DNA of 64,000 bases, taken from Methylobacteriaceae bacterium. Lineage in GTDB: Bacteria > Pseudomonadota > Alphaproteobacteria > Rhizobiales > Beijerinckiaceae. The position numbers were made by a program, and so were the translations under genes. Under the pieces are notes generated by a model that worked only from the letters and a program-made list of their open reading frames with translations, did no database searches and was not told the DNA's origin. Position 1 is the first letter of the stretch. Every line of letters begins with the position of its first letter. The DNA lies in assembly GCA_020638135.1 (NCBI GenBank), contig JACKJE010000005.1, positions 90,417 through 154,416 on the forward strand. The letters run 5' to 3'. Shown piece after piece: positions 36,016 to 45,874 of the stretch.

Positions 36016-36495
36016 ATGATCAAGGTTGGCGACCGCCTGCCGAAGGCCACGTTCACGGTCATGACGGCCGATGGCCCCGCGGCGAAATCGACGGACGACC
36101 TGTTCAAGGGCAAGAAGGTCGTGCTGTTCGGCGTGCCGGGCGCCTTCACGCCCACCTGCCACAAGAACCATCTGCCGGGCTTCATCGAGAACGAGAAGGC
36201 GATCAAGGCCAAGGGCGTCGACGATATCGCGGTCATCGCGACCAACGACGTGTTCGTGATGAGCGCCTGGGCCAAGGATACGGGCGCCGGCGACAAGATC
36301 ACCTTTCTCGCCGACGGCAGCGCCGCCTTCGCCAAGGCGACCGGCCTTGACCTCGACCTTTCCGAGCGCGGCATGGGCATGCGCAACAAGCGCTTCTCGA
36401 TGATCGTCGACGATGGCGTCGTGCGCTCGCTCAACATCGAGGAAGGCCCGGGCGCGGAAAAGTCCGGCGCCAAGACCATGCTGGAGCAGCTCTGA
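36016..36495 (+). CDS. Peroxiredoxin (Prx5/AhpE-like)
   Basis: A 159-residue atypical peroxiredoxin. The peroxidatic cysteine is in GVPGAFTPTCHKNHLPGF (Cys48), followed by ATNDVFVMSAWAKD, typical of the Prx5 group. It reduces hydrogen peroxide and organic peroxides using glutathione or thioredoxin. AGTCAGGAGTGGAAAT gives a ribosome-binding site. Confidence 0.94.
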   Translation: MIKVGDRLPKATFTVMTADGPAAKSTDDLFKGKKVVLFGVPGAFTPTCHKNHLPGFIENEKAIKAKGVDDIAVIATNDVFVMSAWAKDTGAGDKITFLADGSAAFAKATGLDLDLSERGMGMRNKRFSMIVDDGVVRSLNIEEGPGAEKSGAKTMLEQL

Positions 36496-36597
36496 GAGCT
36501 GCGATTGGCTCGAGTAGCTCTGAGCCGCGATTGGCCCTGCCCGCCGCGATCGGTCTAGGATGAGAGGACCGGTTGCGCGCGGGAGGGCCGCTTTCCC

Positions 36598-37353
36598 TTG
36601 ATCGAACTTCAACGCGTCAGCGTCGCTTATGCCGACGGCGGCCGACCGGCCGTCCGCGAGGCAAGTCTGTCCATTTCTGCCGGTGACTTCGTCGCGCTGG
36701 TCGGCCCGTCCGGCTCGGGCAAAACCTCTCTGCTCAAAACAATCAATCGGCTGATCGAGCCGAGCGGCGGGACGATCCGCGTCGAGGATCGCGACGTCGC
36801 CGACTTCGCAGCCCACGAGTTGCGACGGCGTATCGGCTATGTCTTCCAGGGCGTCGGCCTGTTTCCGCACATGAGCGTGCGCGAGAACATCGCGATCACG
36901 CCCAGCCTTCTCGGTTGGGACCGCGAAAAAATTGCGGCGCGCGTCGATGACGTCTTCGATCTCATCGCCTTGCCGCGCGACTATCTCGATCGCGCGCCAT
37001 CGGCGCTGTCGGGCGGCGAACGGCAACGCGTCGCGGTCGCGCGGGCGCTGGCCGCCGAACCGCGCATCGTCATCATGGACGAGCCGTTTGGCGCGCTCGA
37101 CCCGGTGACGCGCGACGCGCTCGGGCGCGCCTATCGCGCGCTGCACGAACGCATGGGCCTGACAACCGTCATGGTCACCCATGACGTGCAGGAGGCCGCG
37201 CTGCTGGCGGACCGCATCGTCGCGCTGCGCGATGGCTGTATCGTCGCCGACGACACGCCGCGCGCCATGCTGTCGGGCGCGCATCCGGAGGTCTCGGACA
37301 TGTTCGAGACGCCGCGCCGGCAGGCCGCGGCGATCGCGGATCTCGCGCGATGA
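36598..37353 (+). CDS. Osmoprotectant-type ABC transporter ATP-binding protein
   Basis: A 251-residue ABC ATPase with Walker A GPSGSGKTSLLKTINRLIEP, signature LSGGERQRVAVARAL, Walker B IVIMDEPFGALDP and the H-loop VTHD. The closest group is OpuCA/ProV-like (glycine betaine/choline). The start is a TTG at 36598 with GGGAGGG upstream. It overlaps the fused permease/binding protein gene by four bases. Confidence 0.9.
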   Translation: MIELQRVSVAYADGGRPAVREASLSISAGDFVALVGPSGSGKTSLLKTINRLIEPSGGTIRVEDRDVADFAAHELRRRIGYVFQGVGLFPHMSVRENIAITPSLLGWDREKIAARVDDVFDLIALPRDYLDRAPSALSGGERQRVAVARALAAEPRIVIMDEPFGALDPVTRDALGRAYRALHERMGLTTVMVTHDVQEAALLADRIVALRDGCIVADDTPRAMLSGAHPEVSDMFETPRRQAAAIADLAR

Positions 37354-38903
37354 ATGCGCAGCTTGCCGCGGCCTTCGCGGTTCTTCCGAATTACCTGTCG
37401 CAGCACGTGCTGCTCAGCCTCTCGGCAATCGCGCTCGGCGCCGTCGTCAGCCTGCCGCTCGCGATCTGGGCCGCCCGACGGCCGACCTTGCGCTGGCCGC
37501 TGCTGGCGGGAACAAGCCTCGTACAGACGATCCCAGCGCTCGCGCTGCTCGCGCTGTTCTACCCGCTGCTGCTTGCGATATCCGGACTCACGCAAGAATT
37601 GGTCGGCGCGACGACGCCTGCGCTCGGCTTCCTGCCGGCGCTTCTGGCGCTCGCGCTCTACGCCATGCTGCCGATCGTGCGCGCGACGATCTCGGCGATC
37701 TCCGGAATTGATGCTGCAATCATCGAAGCCGCCGACGCCGTCGGCATGACGTCGTCGCAGCGGCTGTGGCGGGTCGAACTGCCGCTGGCCGCGCCCTCCA
37801 TCGTCGGCGGATTGCGCACGGCCATGGTCTGGACGATCGGCGCGGCGACGCTGGCGACGCCGGTCGGGCAGGCCTCGCTCGGCAATTACATATTTTCCGG
37901 CTTGCAGACCGAGAACTGGGTATTCGTGCTGTTCGGCTGCGCGGCATCCGTCGTCGTCGCGCTCCTCGCCGATCAATTGCTCGCGCTGGTCGAAGCGGGC
38001 GCGGCAAAGCGCGACTGGAAACGCGCGATAGCAGGCGCCGGCGGCTTCGCGCTTGCGGTGGTCGCAACCCTCGCGCCGGCAGCGTCGGTCGCGCCCAGCG
38101 CCTATGTGATCGGCGCAAAGAATTTTTCCGAACAATTCATCCTCGCCGATCTCATGACCCTGCGGCTGCGCGCGGCGGGCCACTCCGCAGAGAAACGCGA
38201 AGGTCTCGGCTCCGCCGTCGTTTTTCGGGCGCTCGCCGCCAACGACATCGACGCCTATGTCGATTATTCCGGCACGCTCTGGACCAATCTGATGCATCGG
38301 ACGGACAATCCGCCGCGTGAAAGAATGCTGGCGGAATTGAGCGACTGGCTGAAGAAATCGTCGGGCGTGGTCATGCTCGGCGCGCTCGGTTTCGAGAACA
38401 ATTTCGCGCTGGCGATGAAGCGCGAACGCGCAAGCGAGCTTGGCATTGCGACCATCGCCGATCTCGCGCGCGCCGCGCCGCAACTGACCTTCGGGACCGA
38501 TCTCGAATTCCAGTCGCGGCCGGAATGGCGGAGCTTGCGCGACGCCTACGACCTGCGCTTCCGTGAGATCATCTCCTATAATCCGACCTTCATGTATCGC
38601 GCGCTCGACGATGGGCAGGTCGATGTCATCACCGCCTTTTCGAGCGACGGTCGCATTCTCGCGCAAAATCTCGTGACGCTCGACGATCCGAAGAACGCCT
38701 TTCCGCACTACGACGCGATCGTGCTGATCGCGCCCAAGCGCGCGAACGACGAAAAGCTGCGCGCGGCCTTGCGGCCGCTTGTCGGCGCGATCGGGCTCGA
38801 GCGGATGCGTCGGGCGAATCTCGAGGTGGATCGCGATGCCGACAAGCTGACGCCGCGCGCGGCGGCGGAGGAACTGGGCAAGGAGACGGGGTTGTTAAAG
38901 TAG
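37350..38903 (+). CDS. Fused ABC permease and substrate-binding protein (osmoprotectant type)
   Basis: A 517-residue fusion. Residues 1-215 form a permease of about six helices with the EAADAVGMTSSQRLWRVELP coupling motif. After a helix near residue 230, residues 255-517 are an OpuAC-type binding domain (YVIGAKNFSEQFILADLMTL, then DYSGTLWTNLMHR). Likely substrates are glycine betaine, choline or related quaternary amines. With the upstream ATPase it forms a complete importer of two genes. Confidence 0.9.
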   Translation: MNAQLAAAFAVLPNYLSQHVLLSLSAIALGAVVSLPLAIWAARRPTLRWPLLAGTSLVQTIPALALLALFYPLLLAISGLTQELVGATTPALGFLPALLALALYAMLPIVRATISAISGIDAAIIEAADAVGMTSSQRLWRVELPLAAPSIVGGLRTAMVWTIGAATLATPVGQASLGNYIFSGLQTENWVFVLFGCAASVVVALLADQLLALVEAGAAKRDWKRAIAGAGGFALAVVATLAPAASVAPSAYVIGAKNFSEQFILADLMTLRLRAAGHSAEKREGLGSAVVFRALAANDIDAYVDYSGTLWTNLMHRTDNPPRERMLAELSDWLKKSSGVVMLGALGFENNFALAMKRERASELGIATIADLARAAPQLTFGTDLEFQSRPEWRSLRDAYDLRFREIISYNPTFMYRALDDGQVDVITAFSSDGRILAQNLVTLDDPKNAFPHYDAIVLIAPKRANDEKLRAALRPLVGAIGLERMRRANLEVDRDADKLTPRAAAEELGKETGLLK

Positions 38904-38927
38904 ATCGGACCGCAAGGCCGCCGTCCC

Positions 38928-39398
38928 TTACGGCTTCCGCTTCGCGTCCTGAAACGGCTTCATGCCGGTGCGCGCGAGAAGGTCGGCGCGTTCGTTCATC
39001 TCGTCGCCCGCATGGCCCTTGACCCATTTCCAGTGGATGTCGTGGCGCTGCGCGGCTTCGTCGAGCCGCTGCCAGAGTTCGACGTTCTTGACCGGCTTCC
39101 TGTCGGCGGTCTTCCAGCCGCGCTTCTTCCAGTTGTGAATCCAGCCGGTGACGCCGTCGCGCACATAGATGGAATCGGTGTGCAGATTGACGGCGCAGGC
39201 GCGCGTCAGCGCCTCCAGCGCCATGATCGCCGCCGTCAGCTCCATGCGGTTGTTGGTCGTCAGCGCCTCGCCGCCGGCGAGTTCCTTTTCCACGCCGTTG
39301 AAGGTGAGGATCGCGCCCCAGCCGCCGGGGCCGGGATTGCCGGAACAGGCGCCGTCGGTCCAGATTTCGACGCGTTTGGCTTCCTTCTTCCCGCTCAC
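38928..39398 (-). CDS. rnhA: Ribonuclease HI
   Basis: A 156-residue RNase HI that degrades the RNA of RNA-DNA hybrids. Active-site residues are in EIWTDGACSGNPGPGGWG, ELTAAIMALEAL, TDSIYVRDG and HAGDEMNERADLLA. The start overlaps the thrB stop (ATGA). Together with RNase HII at 20.8-21.4 kb the organism has both types. Confidence 0.96.
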   Translation of the reverse strand: MSGKKEAKRVEIWTDGACSGNPGPGGWGAILTFNGVEKELAGGEALTTNNRMELTAAIMALEALTRACAVNLHTDSIYVRDGVTGWIHNWKKRGWKTADRKPVKNVELWQRLDEAAQRHDIHWKWVKGHAGDEMNERADLLARTGMKPFQDAKRKP

Positions 39399-40360
39399 GC
39401 GTCGGCGCCGTAGTCGCGAATGCTCGTCGCCTGCGCGTGAAAGCGCAGCTTGCGGAAATATTCGAGCGGGTCCTTCGGTCTAACCAGCGCGCCCGGCGGC
39501 ACGTTCAGCCAGTCGACGAGCCGCGTCAGCAGGAAGCGCATGGCCGCGCCGCGCGCGAGCGCCGGAAAGGCGTCGATCTCTTCAGCGTTCAGCGGGCGGC
39601 GGCGACGATAGTTCTCGATCATCGCTCGACCCTTGGTGATGTTGAAGGATGCGTCGGGCTCGAAGCACCAGGCGTTGACGCAGATCGCGAGGTCGTAGGC
39701 GAAGGCGTCGTTGCAGGCGAAATAGAAGTCGATCAGCCCGGAAAGCTTCTCGCCGAGGAAGAAGACATTGTCGGGGAAGAGATCGGCGTGGATCACGCCC
39801 TCCGGCAGGCCGCGCGGCCAGTTGGCCTCGAGCCATCCGAGTTCCTTCTCGACGAAGGCCGCGAGCCCCGGATGCACGGTGTCGGCGCGCGAGGCGGCGC
39901 TGTCGTAGAGCGGCCGCCAGGCCCCGATCGACAGCGCGTTCGGGCGCGTCAGCGCGAAGCCTTCGCCGTCGATGTGCAGCAGGGCGTCGGCTTCGCCCAC
40001 GGCCGCACATTGCCTGGCGTTCTGCCGACGCGGCCACATGCCATCGAGATAGGTGACGATCGCCGCAGGCCGCCCGGCAAGCCGGCCGAGCGCCGCGCCG
40101 CGCCTGTTCTTGACGGGCTGTGGGCAATTGAGGCCGCGCGCCGCCAGATGCTGCATGAGGCCGATGAAAAAGGGGAGATCGGTCTCCGCGACGCGTTTCT
40201 CATACAGCGTCAAAATGAAATAGCCGGTCTCGGTATGCAGCAGATAATTGGAATTCTCCACGCCCTCCGCAATGCCCTTGAGCGAGAGCATGGCGCCGAG
40301 ATCGTAGTCGGCGAGGAAGGCGGCGAGGTCCTCGCCCGAGACATCGGTATAGACGGCCAT
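39395..40360 (-). CDS. thrB: Homoserine kinase (ThrB, aminoglycoside-kinase type)
   Basis: A 321-residue APH-fold homoserine kinase of the kind found in alphaproteobacteria, phosphorylating homoserine in threonine synthesis. The N-terminus AVYTDVSGEDLAAFLADYDL and the catalytic loop GVIHADLFPDNVFF, with LIDFYFACNDAFAYDLAI for metal binding, are clear. It overlaps rnhA by four bases. The next pathway enzyme, thrC, is at 50.8-52.2 kb. Confidence 0.95.
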   Translation of the reverse strand: MAVYTDVSGEDLAAFLADYDLGAMLSLKGIAEGVENSNYLLHTETGYFILTLYEKRVAETDLPFFIGLMQHLAARGLNCPQPVKNRRGAALGRLAGRPAAIVTYLDGMWPRRQNARQCAAVGEADALLHIDGEGFALTRPNALSIGAWRPLYDSAASRADTVHPGLAAFVEKELGWLEANWPRGLPEGVIHADLFPDNVFFLGEKLSGLIDFYFACNDAFAYDLAICVNAWCFEPDASFNITKGRAMIENYRRRRPLNAEEIDAFPALARGAAMRFLLTRLVDWLNVPPGALVRPKDPLEYFRKLRFHAQATSIRDYGADA

Positions 40361-40460
40361 CAGGCGAATTCGTGCGCTGCCTCTGCGGAGGGCGCGACCG
40401 TGTTAGCGAGGCCAGTCCGCCCCGTCAAACAGTCGCGCGCCGCATGTCCACCGTCCCCGC

Positions 40461-41374
40461 ATGATACCCTCCTGGCTCTGGATCGTCTTCACCGTCGCCG
40501 CCTCCGGCGCGCAGACGGCGCGCAACGCCATGCAGCGCGACCTGATCGCCACGCTCGGCACGGCAGGCGCGACCTTCGTGCGCTTCCTGTTCGGCCTGCC
40601 GTTCGCGCTCCTGTTCCTGGCGCTGGTCTCGACCGTCGTCAGCGGCGCTCCGCCCGCCCGCGCCGGCGGGACGCGGTTCTCTGGACCGCCTTCGGCGGCG
40701 TCAGCCAGATCCTCGCCACCGGCCTGATGCTGGCGGCGATGAAAGAAAAGATCCTTCGTCGTCGCCATCGCCTACACCAAGATGGAGCCGGTGCAGGTCG
40801 CGCTGTTCGGCCTCCGTCTTTCTCGGCGACCGGGTGACGGCGGCAGCTGGCGGCGGCGATCGCCGTCGCGACGTCGGCGTCATGCTGATGTCCTGGCCCA
40901 AAGCGCTCGGCGGGATCTGCGCCGACAAGCTGGCGGCCCGGCCGCCTACGGGCTGGTTTCGGCGGCCATGTTCGCCTTCTCCGCGATCGGCTATCGCGCG
41001 GGCATTCTGGCGCTGGATGCGCCCAATTTCGTGCTCCGGCGCCTCAGCCGGCGCTCGCGCTGGCGCTGGCGATCCAGAGCGGGCTGATCGTGATCGGCCT
41101 CGCCCTGTTCGATCGTTCGGGCCTGCTCGCGAGCATTTTTCGCGCCTGGCGGCCGTCGCTGCTCGCGGGCTTCATGGGCGCGCTCGCCTCGCAATTCTGG
41201 TTCCTCGCCTTCGCCATCGACACGGCCGCGCGGGTGCGAACGCTCGCGCTGATCGAGATGATTTTCGCGCAGGTCGTGACGAAGAAGCGTCTTCCAGCAG
41301 AAGACGAGCGCGCGCGCGAGATCGCAGGCATGGCGATCATGATCGCGGGCGTCGTGCTCCTGTTGTGGACGTGA
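40461..41374 (+). pseudogene. DMT (EamA) family transporter, frameshifted
   Basis: Pieces of one ten-helix EamA transporter follow each other in different frames. The N-terminal piece has WIVFTVAASGAQTARNAMQR, the middle holds YGLVSAAMFAFSAIGYRAG, and the end has LIEMIFAQVVTKK and MIAGVVLLLWT. At least three single-base frame changes fall between 40.66 and 41.30 kb. Since neighbouring genes show the same damage, consensus errors are likelier than decay. It lies between thrB and ispH, which are direct neighbours in many relatives. Confidence 0.75.
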
Positions 41375-41376
41375 GG

Positions 41377-42322
41377 CTACGCGCGCTGTCGCGCAGCTGC
41401 GCGGCAGCGGAAGAACGTTTTCCGCTGCCGGTCGTCACCGTCTCGATCGTGACGTCGAAACGTTTGGCGAAGGCCTCGATCACCTCGTTGACCAGGACTT
41501 CCGGCGCCGATGCGCCGGCCGTGATGGCGATGGCGCTGACGTTCTCGTAGAGCGACCAGTCGAGATCGGCTGCGCGCCGTCGACGAGTTGCGCCTTGACG
41601 CAGCAGCCGGAGCGCTCGGCGACTTCGCGCAGGCGCTGCGAATTGGAGGAATTGGTCGAGCCGACGACGATCACGGCGTCGACGGTCGCGGCTGATCGCC
41701 TTGATCGCCTCCTGCCGGTTGGTCGTCGCGTAGCAGATGTCCTGCTTGTGTGGGCTGATGATGTTCGGAAAGCGCGCCTTCAGCGCCGCGACAATTCGGC
41801 GGTGTCGTCGAGCGACAGCGTCGTCTGCGTGACATAGGCGAGATTGTCGGGCGTCCGCGATCTTCGAGCGCCTCGACCTCCGGCGACCGACTGCACCAGC
41901 ATGACCGCGCCTTCCGGCAGCTGGCCCATCGTGCCGACGACTTCCGGATGGCCGGCATGGCCGATCAGCAGAACCATGCGGCCGCGCTTGTGGTGGATCT
42001 CCGCCTCGCGATGGACCTTGGTGACGAGCGGGCAGGTCGCGTCGATGGCGAAGAAATTGCGCGAGGCGGCTTCCGCCGGCACGGACTTCGGCACGCCATG
42101 GGCGGAAAAGATGACGGGCGCAGCCGTGTCCGGAATTTTCGACAGATCCTCGACGAAGACCGCGCCCTTGGCCTTCAGGCTCTCGACCACATAGCGGTTG
42201 TGGACGATCTCGTGGCGGACGTAGACCGGCGGTCCGTAGCGCTCGATGGCGCGCTCGACCGCCTCGATGGCGCGCACGACGCCGGCGCAGAAGCCGCGCG
42301 GCGCGCAGAGCACGATCTTCAA
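41377..42322 (-). pseudogene. ispH: 4-hydroxy-3-methylbut-2-enyl diphosphate reductase, frameshifted
   Basis: IspH makes IPP and DMAPP in the last MEP step. The N-terminal half (TTG start at 42322) is clean: KIVLCAPRGFCAGVVRAIEA, ARHEIVHNRY-like VRHEIVHNRYVVE, IFSAHGVPKSV and DATCPLVTKVHREAEIHHKR. After about 41.87 kb homology continues in other frames (LSLDDTAEL, then VGSTNSSNSQRLREVAERSG, then AITAGASAPEVLVNEVIEAF and a C-terminal FDVTIETVTT). Three or more indels are needed. The enzyme is normally essential, so the lesions are probably sequencing errors. The 278 bases upstream, before gshA, hold no gene I can see. Confidence 0.88.
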
Positions 42323-42600
42323 GCGCAGTCTTGCGGCTGCGCTGCTGTGGCCTGCCGGACGTCGTCTGGCCGCTGGGGGCGCGGGCGTCCCCTGCGGCCG
42401 AATGGCCGCGTTCGCAGGAGCGGATAAATGGGCGGGCGAACGGCGGCGGCCTCAAGGCGGATGCCTGATCGACGCTCCCGCCGATGCCCTGCCTGTCGAT
42501 TGCGCAGCCGCCGCTGGTCCGACTATCAAAGCGGCGGACGCCGCCTGCCAATCGCGGTTCGTTCCGGCACGAGCCGACACGAGTGGCGCAAAGGACCCGC

Positions 42601-43981
42601 ATGGCGCGCGATGTAACCGACACGACCCATATTTCGTCGCGCGACGAACTGGTCGCCTGGATGGAGGCGGGCTGCAAGACGCCCGACCAGTTCCGCATCG
42701 GCGCGGAACACGAGAAGATCCGTTCTACAGGGCCGACGCGCGCCCGTGCCCTACGACGGGCCGCAATGGCGCAGGCGACGGCATCCGCGCCCTGCTGGAG
42801 GCCTGCAGGCGCGCACCGGCTGGGCGCCGATCATGGACGGCGCGGCGCTGATCGGCCTCTACGACGAACAGGGCGGCGGCGCGATCTCGCTGGAGCCCGG
42901 CGGGCAGTTCGAACTGTCCGGCGCGCCGCTCGACGATGTCCATGCAGTCGAGGCCGAGTTCGACCAGCACATGGCTGACGTCAAGGCGGTCGCCGATCCG
43001 CTCGGCATGGGCTTTCTCGACCTCGGCATGAGCCCGCTGTGGACGCGCGCCGAAACGCCGATCATGCCCAAGCAGCGCTACGGCATCATGATGCGCTACA
43101 TGCCGAAGGTCGGTTCGCGCGGTCTCGACATGATGTTCCGGACCTCGACCGTGCAGGTCAATCTCGACTTCGCGAGCGAACAGGACATGGTGCGCAAGCT
43201 GCGCGTGTCGCTGGCGCTGCAGCCGGTGGCGACCGCGCTGTTCGCGAATTCGCCCTTCACCGAGGGCAAACCGAACGGCATGCTGTCGATGCGTTCGGAA
43301 ATCTGGCGCGACACGGACGCCGCGCGCACCGGCATGCTGCCCTTCGCATTCGAACCCGGCATGGGCTTCGAGCGCTTCGTCGACTATGCGCTGGACGTGC
43401 CGCTCTATTTCGTCAAGCGCGGCGACCATTATCACGATGTCGCCGGCTCGCGTTTCCGCGACCTGCTCGAAGGCCGGCTGCCGCAATTGCCCGGCGAACG
43501 CGCGACCATGGCGGACTGGGCGAACCATCTGTCGACCTTGTTCCCGGAGGTGCGCGTCAAGCGCTACATCGAGATGCGCGGCTGCGACGTCGGCCCGCGC
43601 GCGCATATTTCGGCGCTGCCGGCGCTGTTCGTCGGCCTGCTCTACGACGCGGTCGCGCTCGACGAGGCCGAGCGGCTCATCGCCGACTGGAGCGCGGACC
43701 AGCGGCAGGCGCTGCGCGACACTGTTCCGCGGCTAGGGCTCGCGGCGACGATCGGCGGGCGCAAGCTGCGGGACGTGGCGCTCGATACGCTGGCCATCGC
43801 GCGGAGAGGCCTGGCGCGCCGCGCCCGCATGGACGCCGCCGGCCAGGACGAGAGCCGCCATCTCGCCGCGCTCGAACAAATCGCCGACAGCGGCCGGCCC
43901 TTGGCGGCCGAGCTGCTGGCGCGCTACGAGACCCGATGGGGCGGCAGCGTGCTGCCGGCCTTCGAGGAATGCGTGTTCTGA
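42601..43981 (+). pseudogene. gshA: Glutamate-cysteine ligase, frameshifted near the N-terminus
   Basis: The class 2 (plant/alphaproteobacterial) enzyme of glutathione synthesis. The ATG at 42601 begins ARDVTDTTHISSRDELVAWM and runs to FRIGAEHEKI. The expected PFYRADARPVPYDGPNG segment is then split over two frames between 42.72 and 42.82 kb. From RTGWAPIMDGAALIGLYDEQ onward the rest is intact to the C-terminus (ETRWGGSVLPAFEECVF), including DFASEQDMVRKLRVSLALQP and PFAFEPGMGFERFVDYAL. Two compensating single-base changes restore the frame, consistent with consensus errors. Confidence 0.9.
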
Positions 43982-43999
43982 TTTGCTGGACCGGCGCTC

Positions 44000-44339
44000 T
44001 CAGCGCCGGAAAACGCCGCCCGCGGACGGACCCATGCGCAGGCGCGTGGCGCTCTCCGAGCGCAGCGCCGCGGCGCGCGGCCCGTCGTCCGACCCGGCCA
44101 CAAAGCCCGAACCGAGGCTGGCTGACCCCTGCATCACCTGCGCCTCGACGCGCACATGGCGGCCGACGCTCAGGCAGCCGTCGGCGCCGCTGATCGTCGC
44201 GCTCTCGGGGCTGTAGGACCATGCAGCCGCCGGCAATGTCCCGGGGCCCCGCCTGCGCCGCGAGGCAGAGGGCGGAAACTCCGGACGCCGAGTACTTGAG
44301 GATCGGTCTGGCAGAGCCCTTGCCGTCTGGATGTCGCAT
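44000..44339 (-). pseudogene. Small hypothetical exported protein, frameshifted
   Basis: On the minus strand an ATG at 44339 gives RHPDGKGSARPILKYSASGV and SALCLAAQAGP, a weak signal-like region. About 44.22 kb the plausible reading moves to another frame (YSPESATISGADGCLSVGRH, VRVEAQVMQGSASLGSGFVA), ending RMGPSAGGVFRR at 44000. No family is recognised. It fills most of the 400-base gap between gshA and rsmE. Evidence is composition and continuity only. Confidence 0.35.
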
Positions 44340-44385
44340 CGCGTCCTCAGAGCTTTCTCGGAACCGCGTTCCGGCTGATGACCGA

Positions 44386-45201
44386 CTAGCGCTTTGCCGA
44401 CACCCGTTTGAATCGAACATCGTGGCAAGATCGTGTCGAGGGCGTTGATCCAGCCCAATCTCCGAAAACGCTTTGGATAAGCGCCATTCCTGCAACAGCC
44501 GCCGTGTCGGCCCGCAGGATGCGAGGCCCCAGCGAAATGCGCAGGACGTTGGGCGCGGACAGGACCAGAGCCCGTTCCTTTTCGTCGAAACCGCCCTCCG
44601 GGCCGATCAGCAGGCCGACTGCCCGCGCTCCGCGCCGCCGCGCGCGGCCGTGAGCGCCTCGATCGGGTTGGCGACGCCGGCGTCCTCGTCGCAGAAGACG
44701 AGCAGGCGCTCGGACGGCCATTGCGCGACCATCCGCTCGAGCGAGACCTCGGGCTCGACCTCCGGCGCGCACAGCACGCCACATTGTTCGGCCGCCTCGA
44801 TCACATTGGAACGCATCCGCTCGAGGTTGAGGCGGGACGACCTGCGTGCGGCGCGTGAGGACCGGCCGCAGACGGCCGCGCCCATTTCCACCGCCTTCTG
44901 CACGACATAGTCGAGCCGGGCGTGTTTCAACGGCGCGAAGCAATAGTCGATGTCCGGCCCGCCCTCCTGCGCGCGCGTCAGCTCCTCGATCGCGAGGATG
45001 GCCTCGCGCTTCTTCGCCTGCGCTATCGAGGCCAGCCATTCGCCGTCGCGGCCGTTGAAGACCAGCAGCCGGTCGCCCTCTTTCAGGACGCAGGACGTTG
45101 AGCAGAAAATTGGCGCGGTCGGCGCCCGCGGCGATTCGCGCGCCGGCGTGCAGAGCGTCCTCGACGAACAGGCGCGTGGCGGCAAAGTCGTAGCGGGCCA
45201 T
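44386..45201 (-). pseudogene. rsmE: 16S rRNA (uracil(1498)-N(3))-methyltransferase, frameshifted
   Basis: RsmE methylates U1498 of 16S rRNA. The N-terminus YDFAATRLFVEDALHAGARI is in one frame. DRLLVFNGRDGEWLASIAQA and PLKHARLDYVVQKAVEMGA lie in a second. RLNLERMRSNVIEAAEQCGV and the SPOUT knot LLIGPEGGFDEKERAL with SLGPRILRADTAAVAGMALI come after further shifts. At least three single-base indels are needed. The last residues after GDW may also be out of frame. Confidence 0.88.
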
Positions 45202-45207
45202 GTCGCG

Positions 45208-45874
45208 TCAGCAGGAAATACGTTCGCAGGCCCGCACGTTCTTGACCATGCGCGCGATGGTCTTCGGGCCCGGCCAACCGCCGACGCCCATGCCGTTCAT
45301 GGCGAAGGAGGGCGTCGCGTCCATGGCGAGCGCGCTGGCGGTCCGCGTGTGCAGCGTCAGCTGCTTGCGCATGTCCTCGCCGTCGGCCTTCTCTTCCAGC
45401 TTCTTCGCATCGAGGCCGAGTTTCTTCGCATGGTCGAGCGCGCCCATGCCATCGATCGGGCCGCGATGGCCGAGCATGGCGCGATGCAGCGCATAGGCCT
45501 TCCTGTCGTCGTAGAGCGCGCGCGCGGCCATCGCCACTTTCGCCGCCTGTACGCTGCCGAGCGACAGGATGGCGTTCTGTACGAGGATCAGGCTGAAGTC
45601 CTTGTCGCCGGCGACGAGCTTCGCAGGTCGGGCGCCGACTTTTTGCGGCAGAACGGACAATTGTAGTCGAAGAACTCGTAGAGCTGGGCGTCGGGGTTCG
45701 CGCCGCCGGCGACGATCAGGCCAGGCAGGTCGAGCGAGATTTCCGGCGGCAGACGCCAGGTCAGGGCACGGGCTTGCCGTCGTCGCCGCGAAAGGCGCGT
45801 CTGCGCGCGCAAGACCGGCGGTCGCGCGCCAGGGCGTCGCGCCCGCCGGCGAGAACAAACCTCTGATCGATCAT
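45208..45874 (-). pseudogene. DsbA family thiol oxidoreductase, frameshifted
   Basis: The ATG at 45874 overlaps the stop of the upstream EAL gene (ATGA). The start MIDQRFVLAGG with a later TAGLARADAP looks like an exported leader. The CxxC centre is in YEFFDYNCPFCRKKSAPDLR, and the C-terminus (LVAGDKDFSLILVQNAILSL, then MDATPSFAMNGMGVGGWPGP) is the helical insert and cis-Pro loop. These pieces lie in three frames, so several indels are present. It resembles the DsbA/Com1-like group of periplasmic oxidases. Confidence 0.8.
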
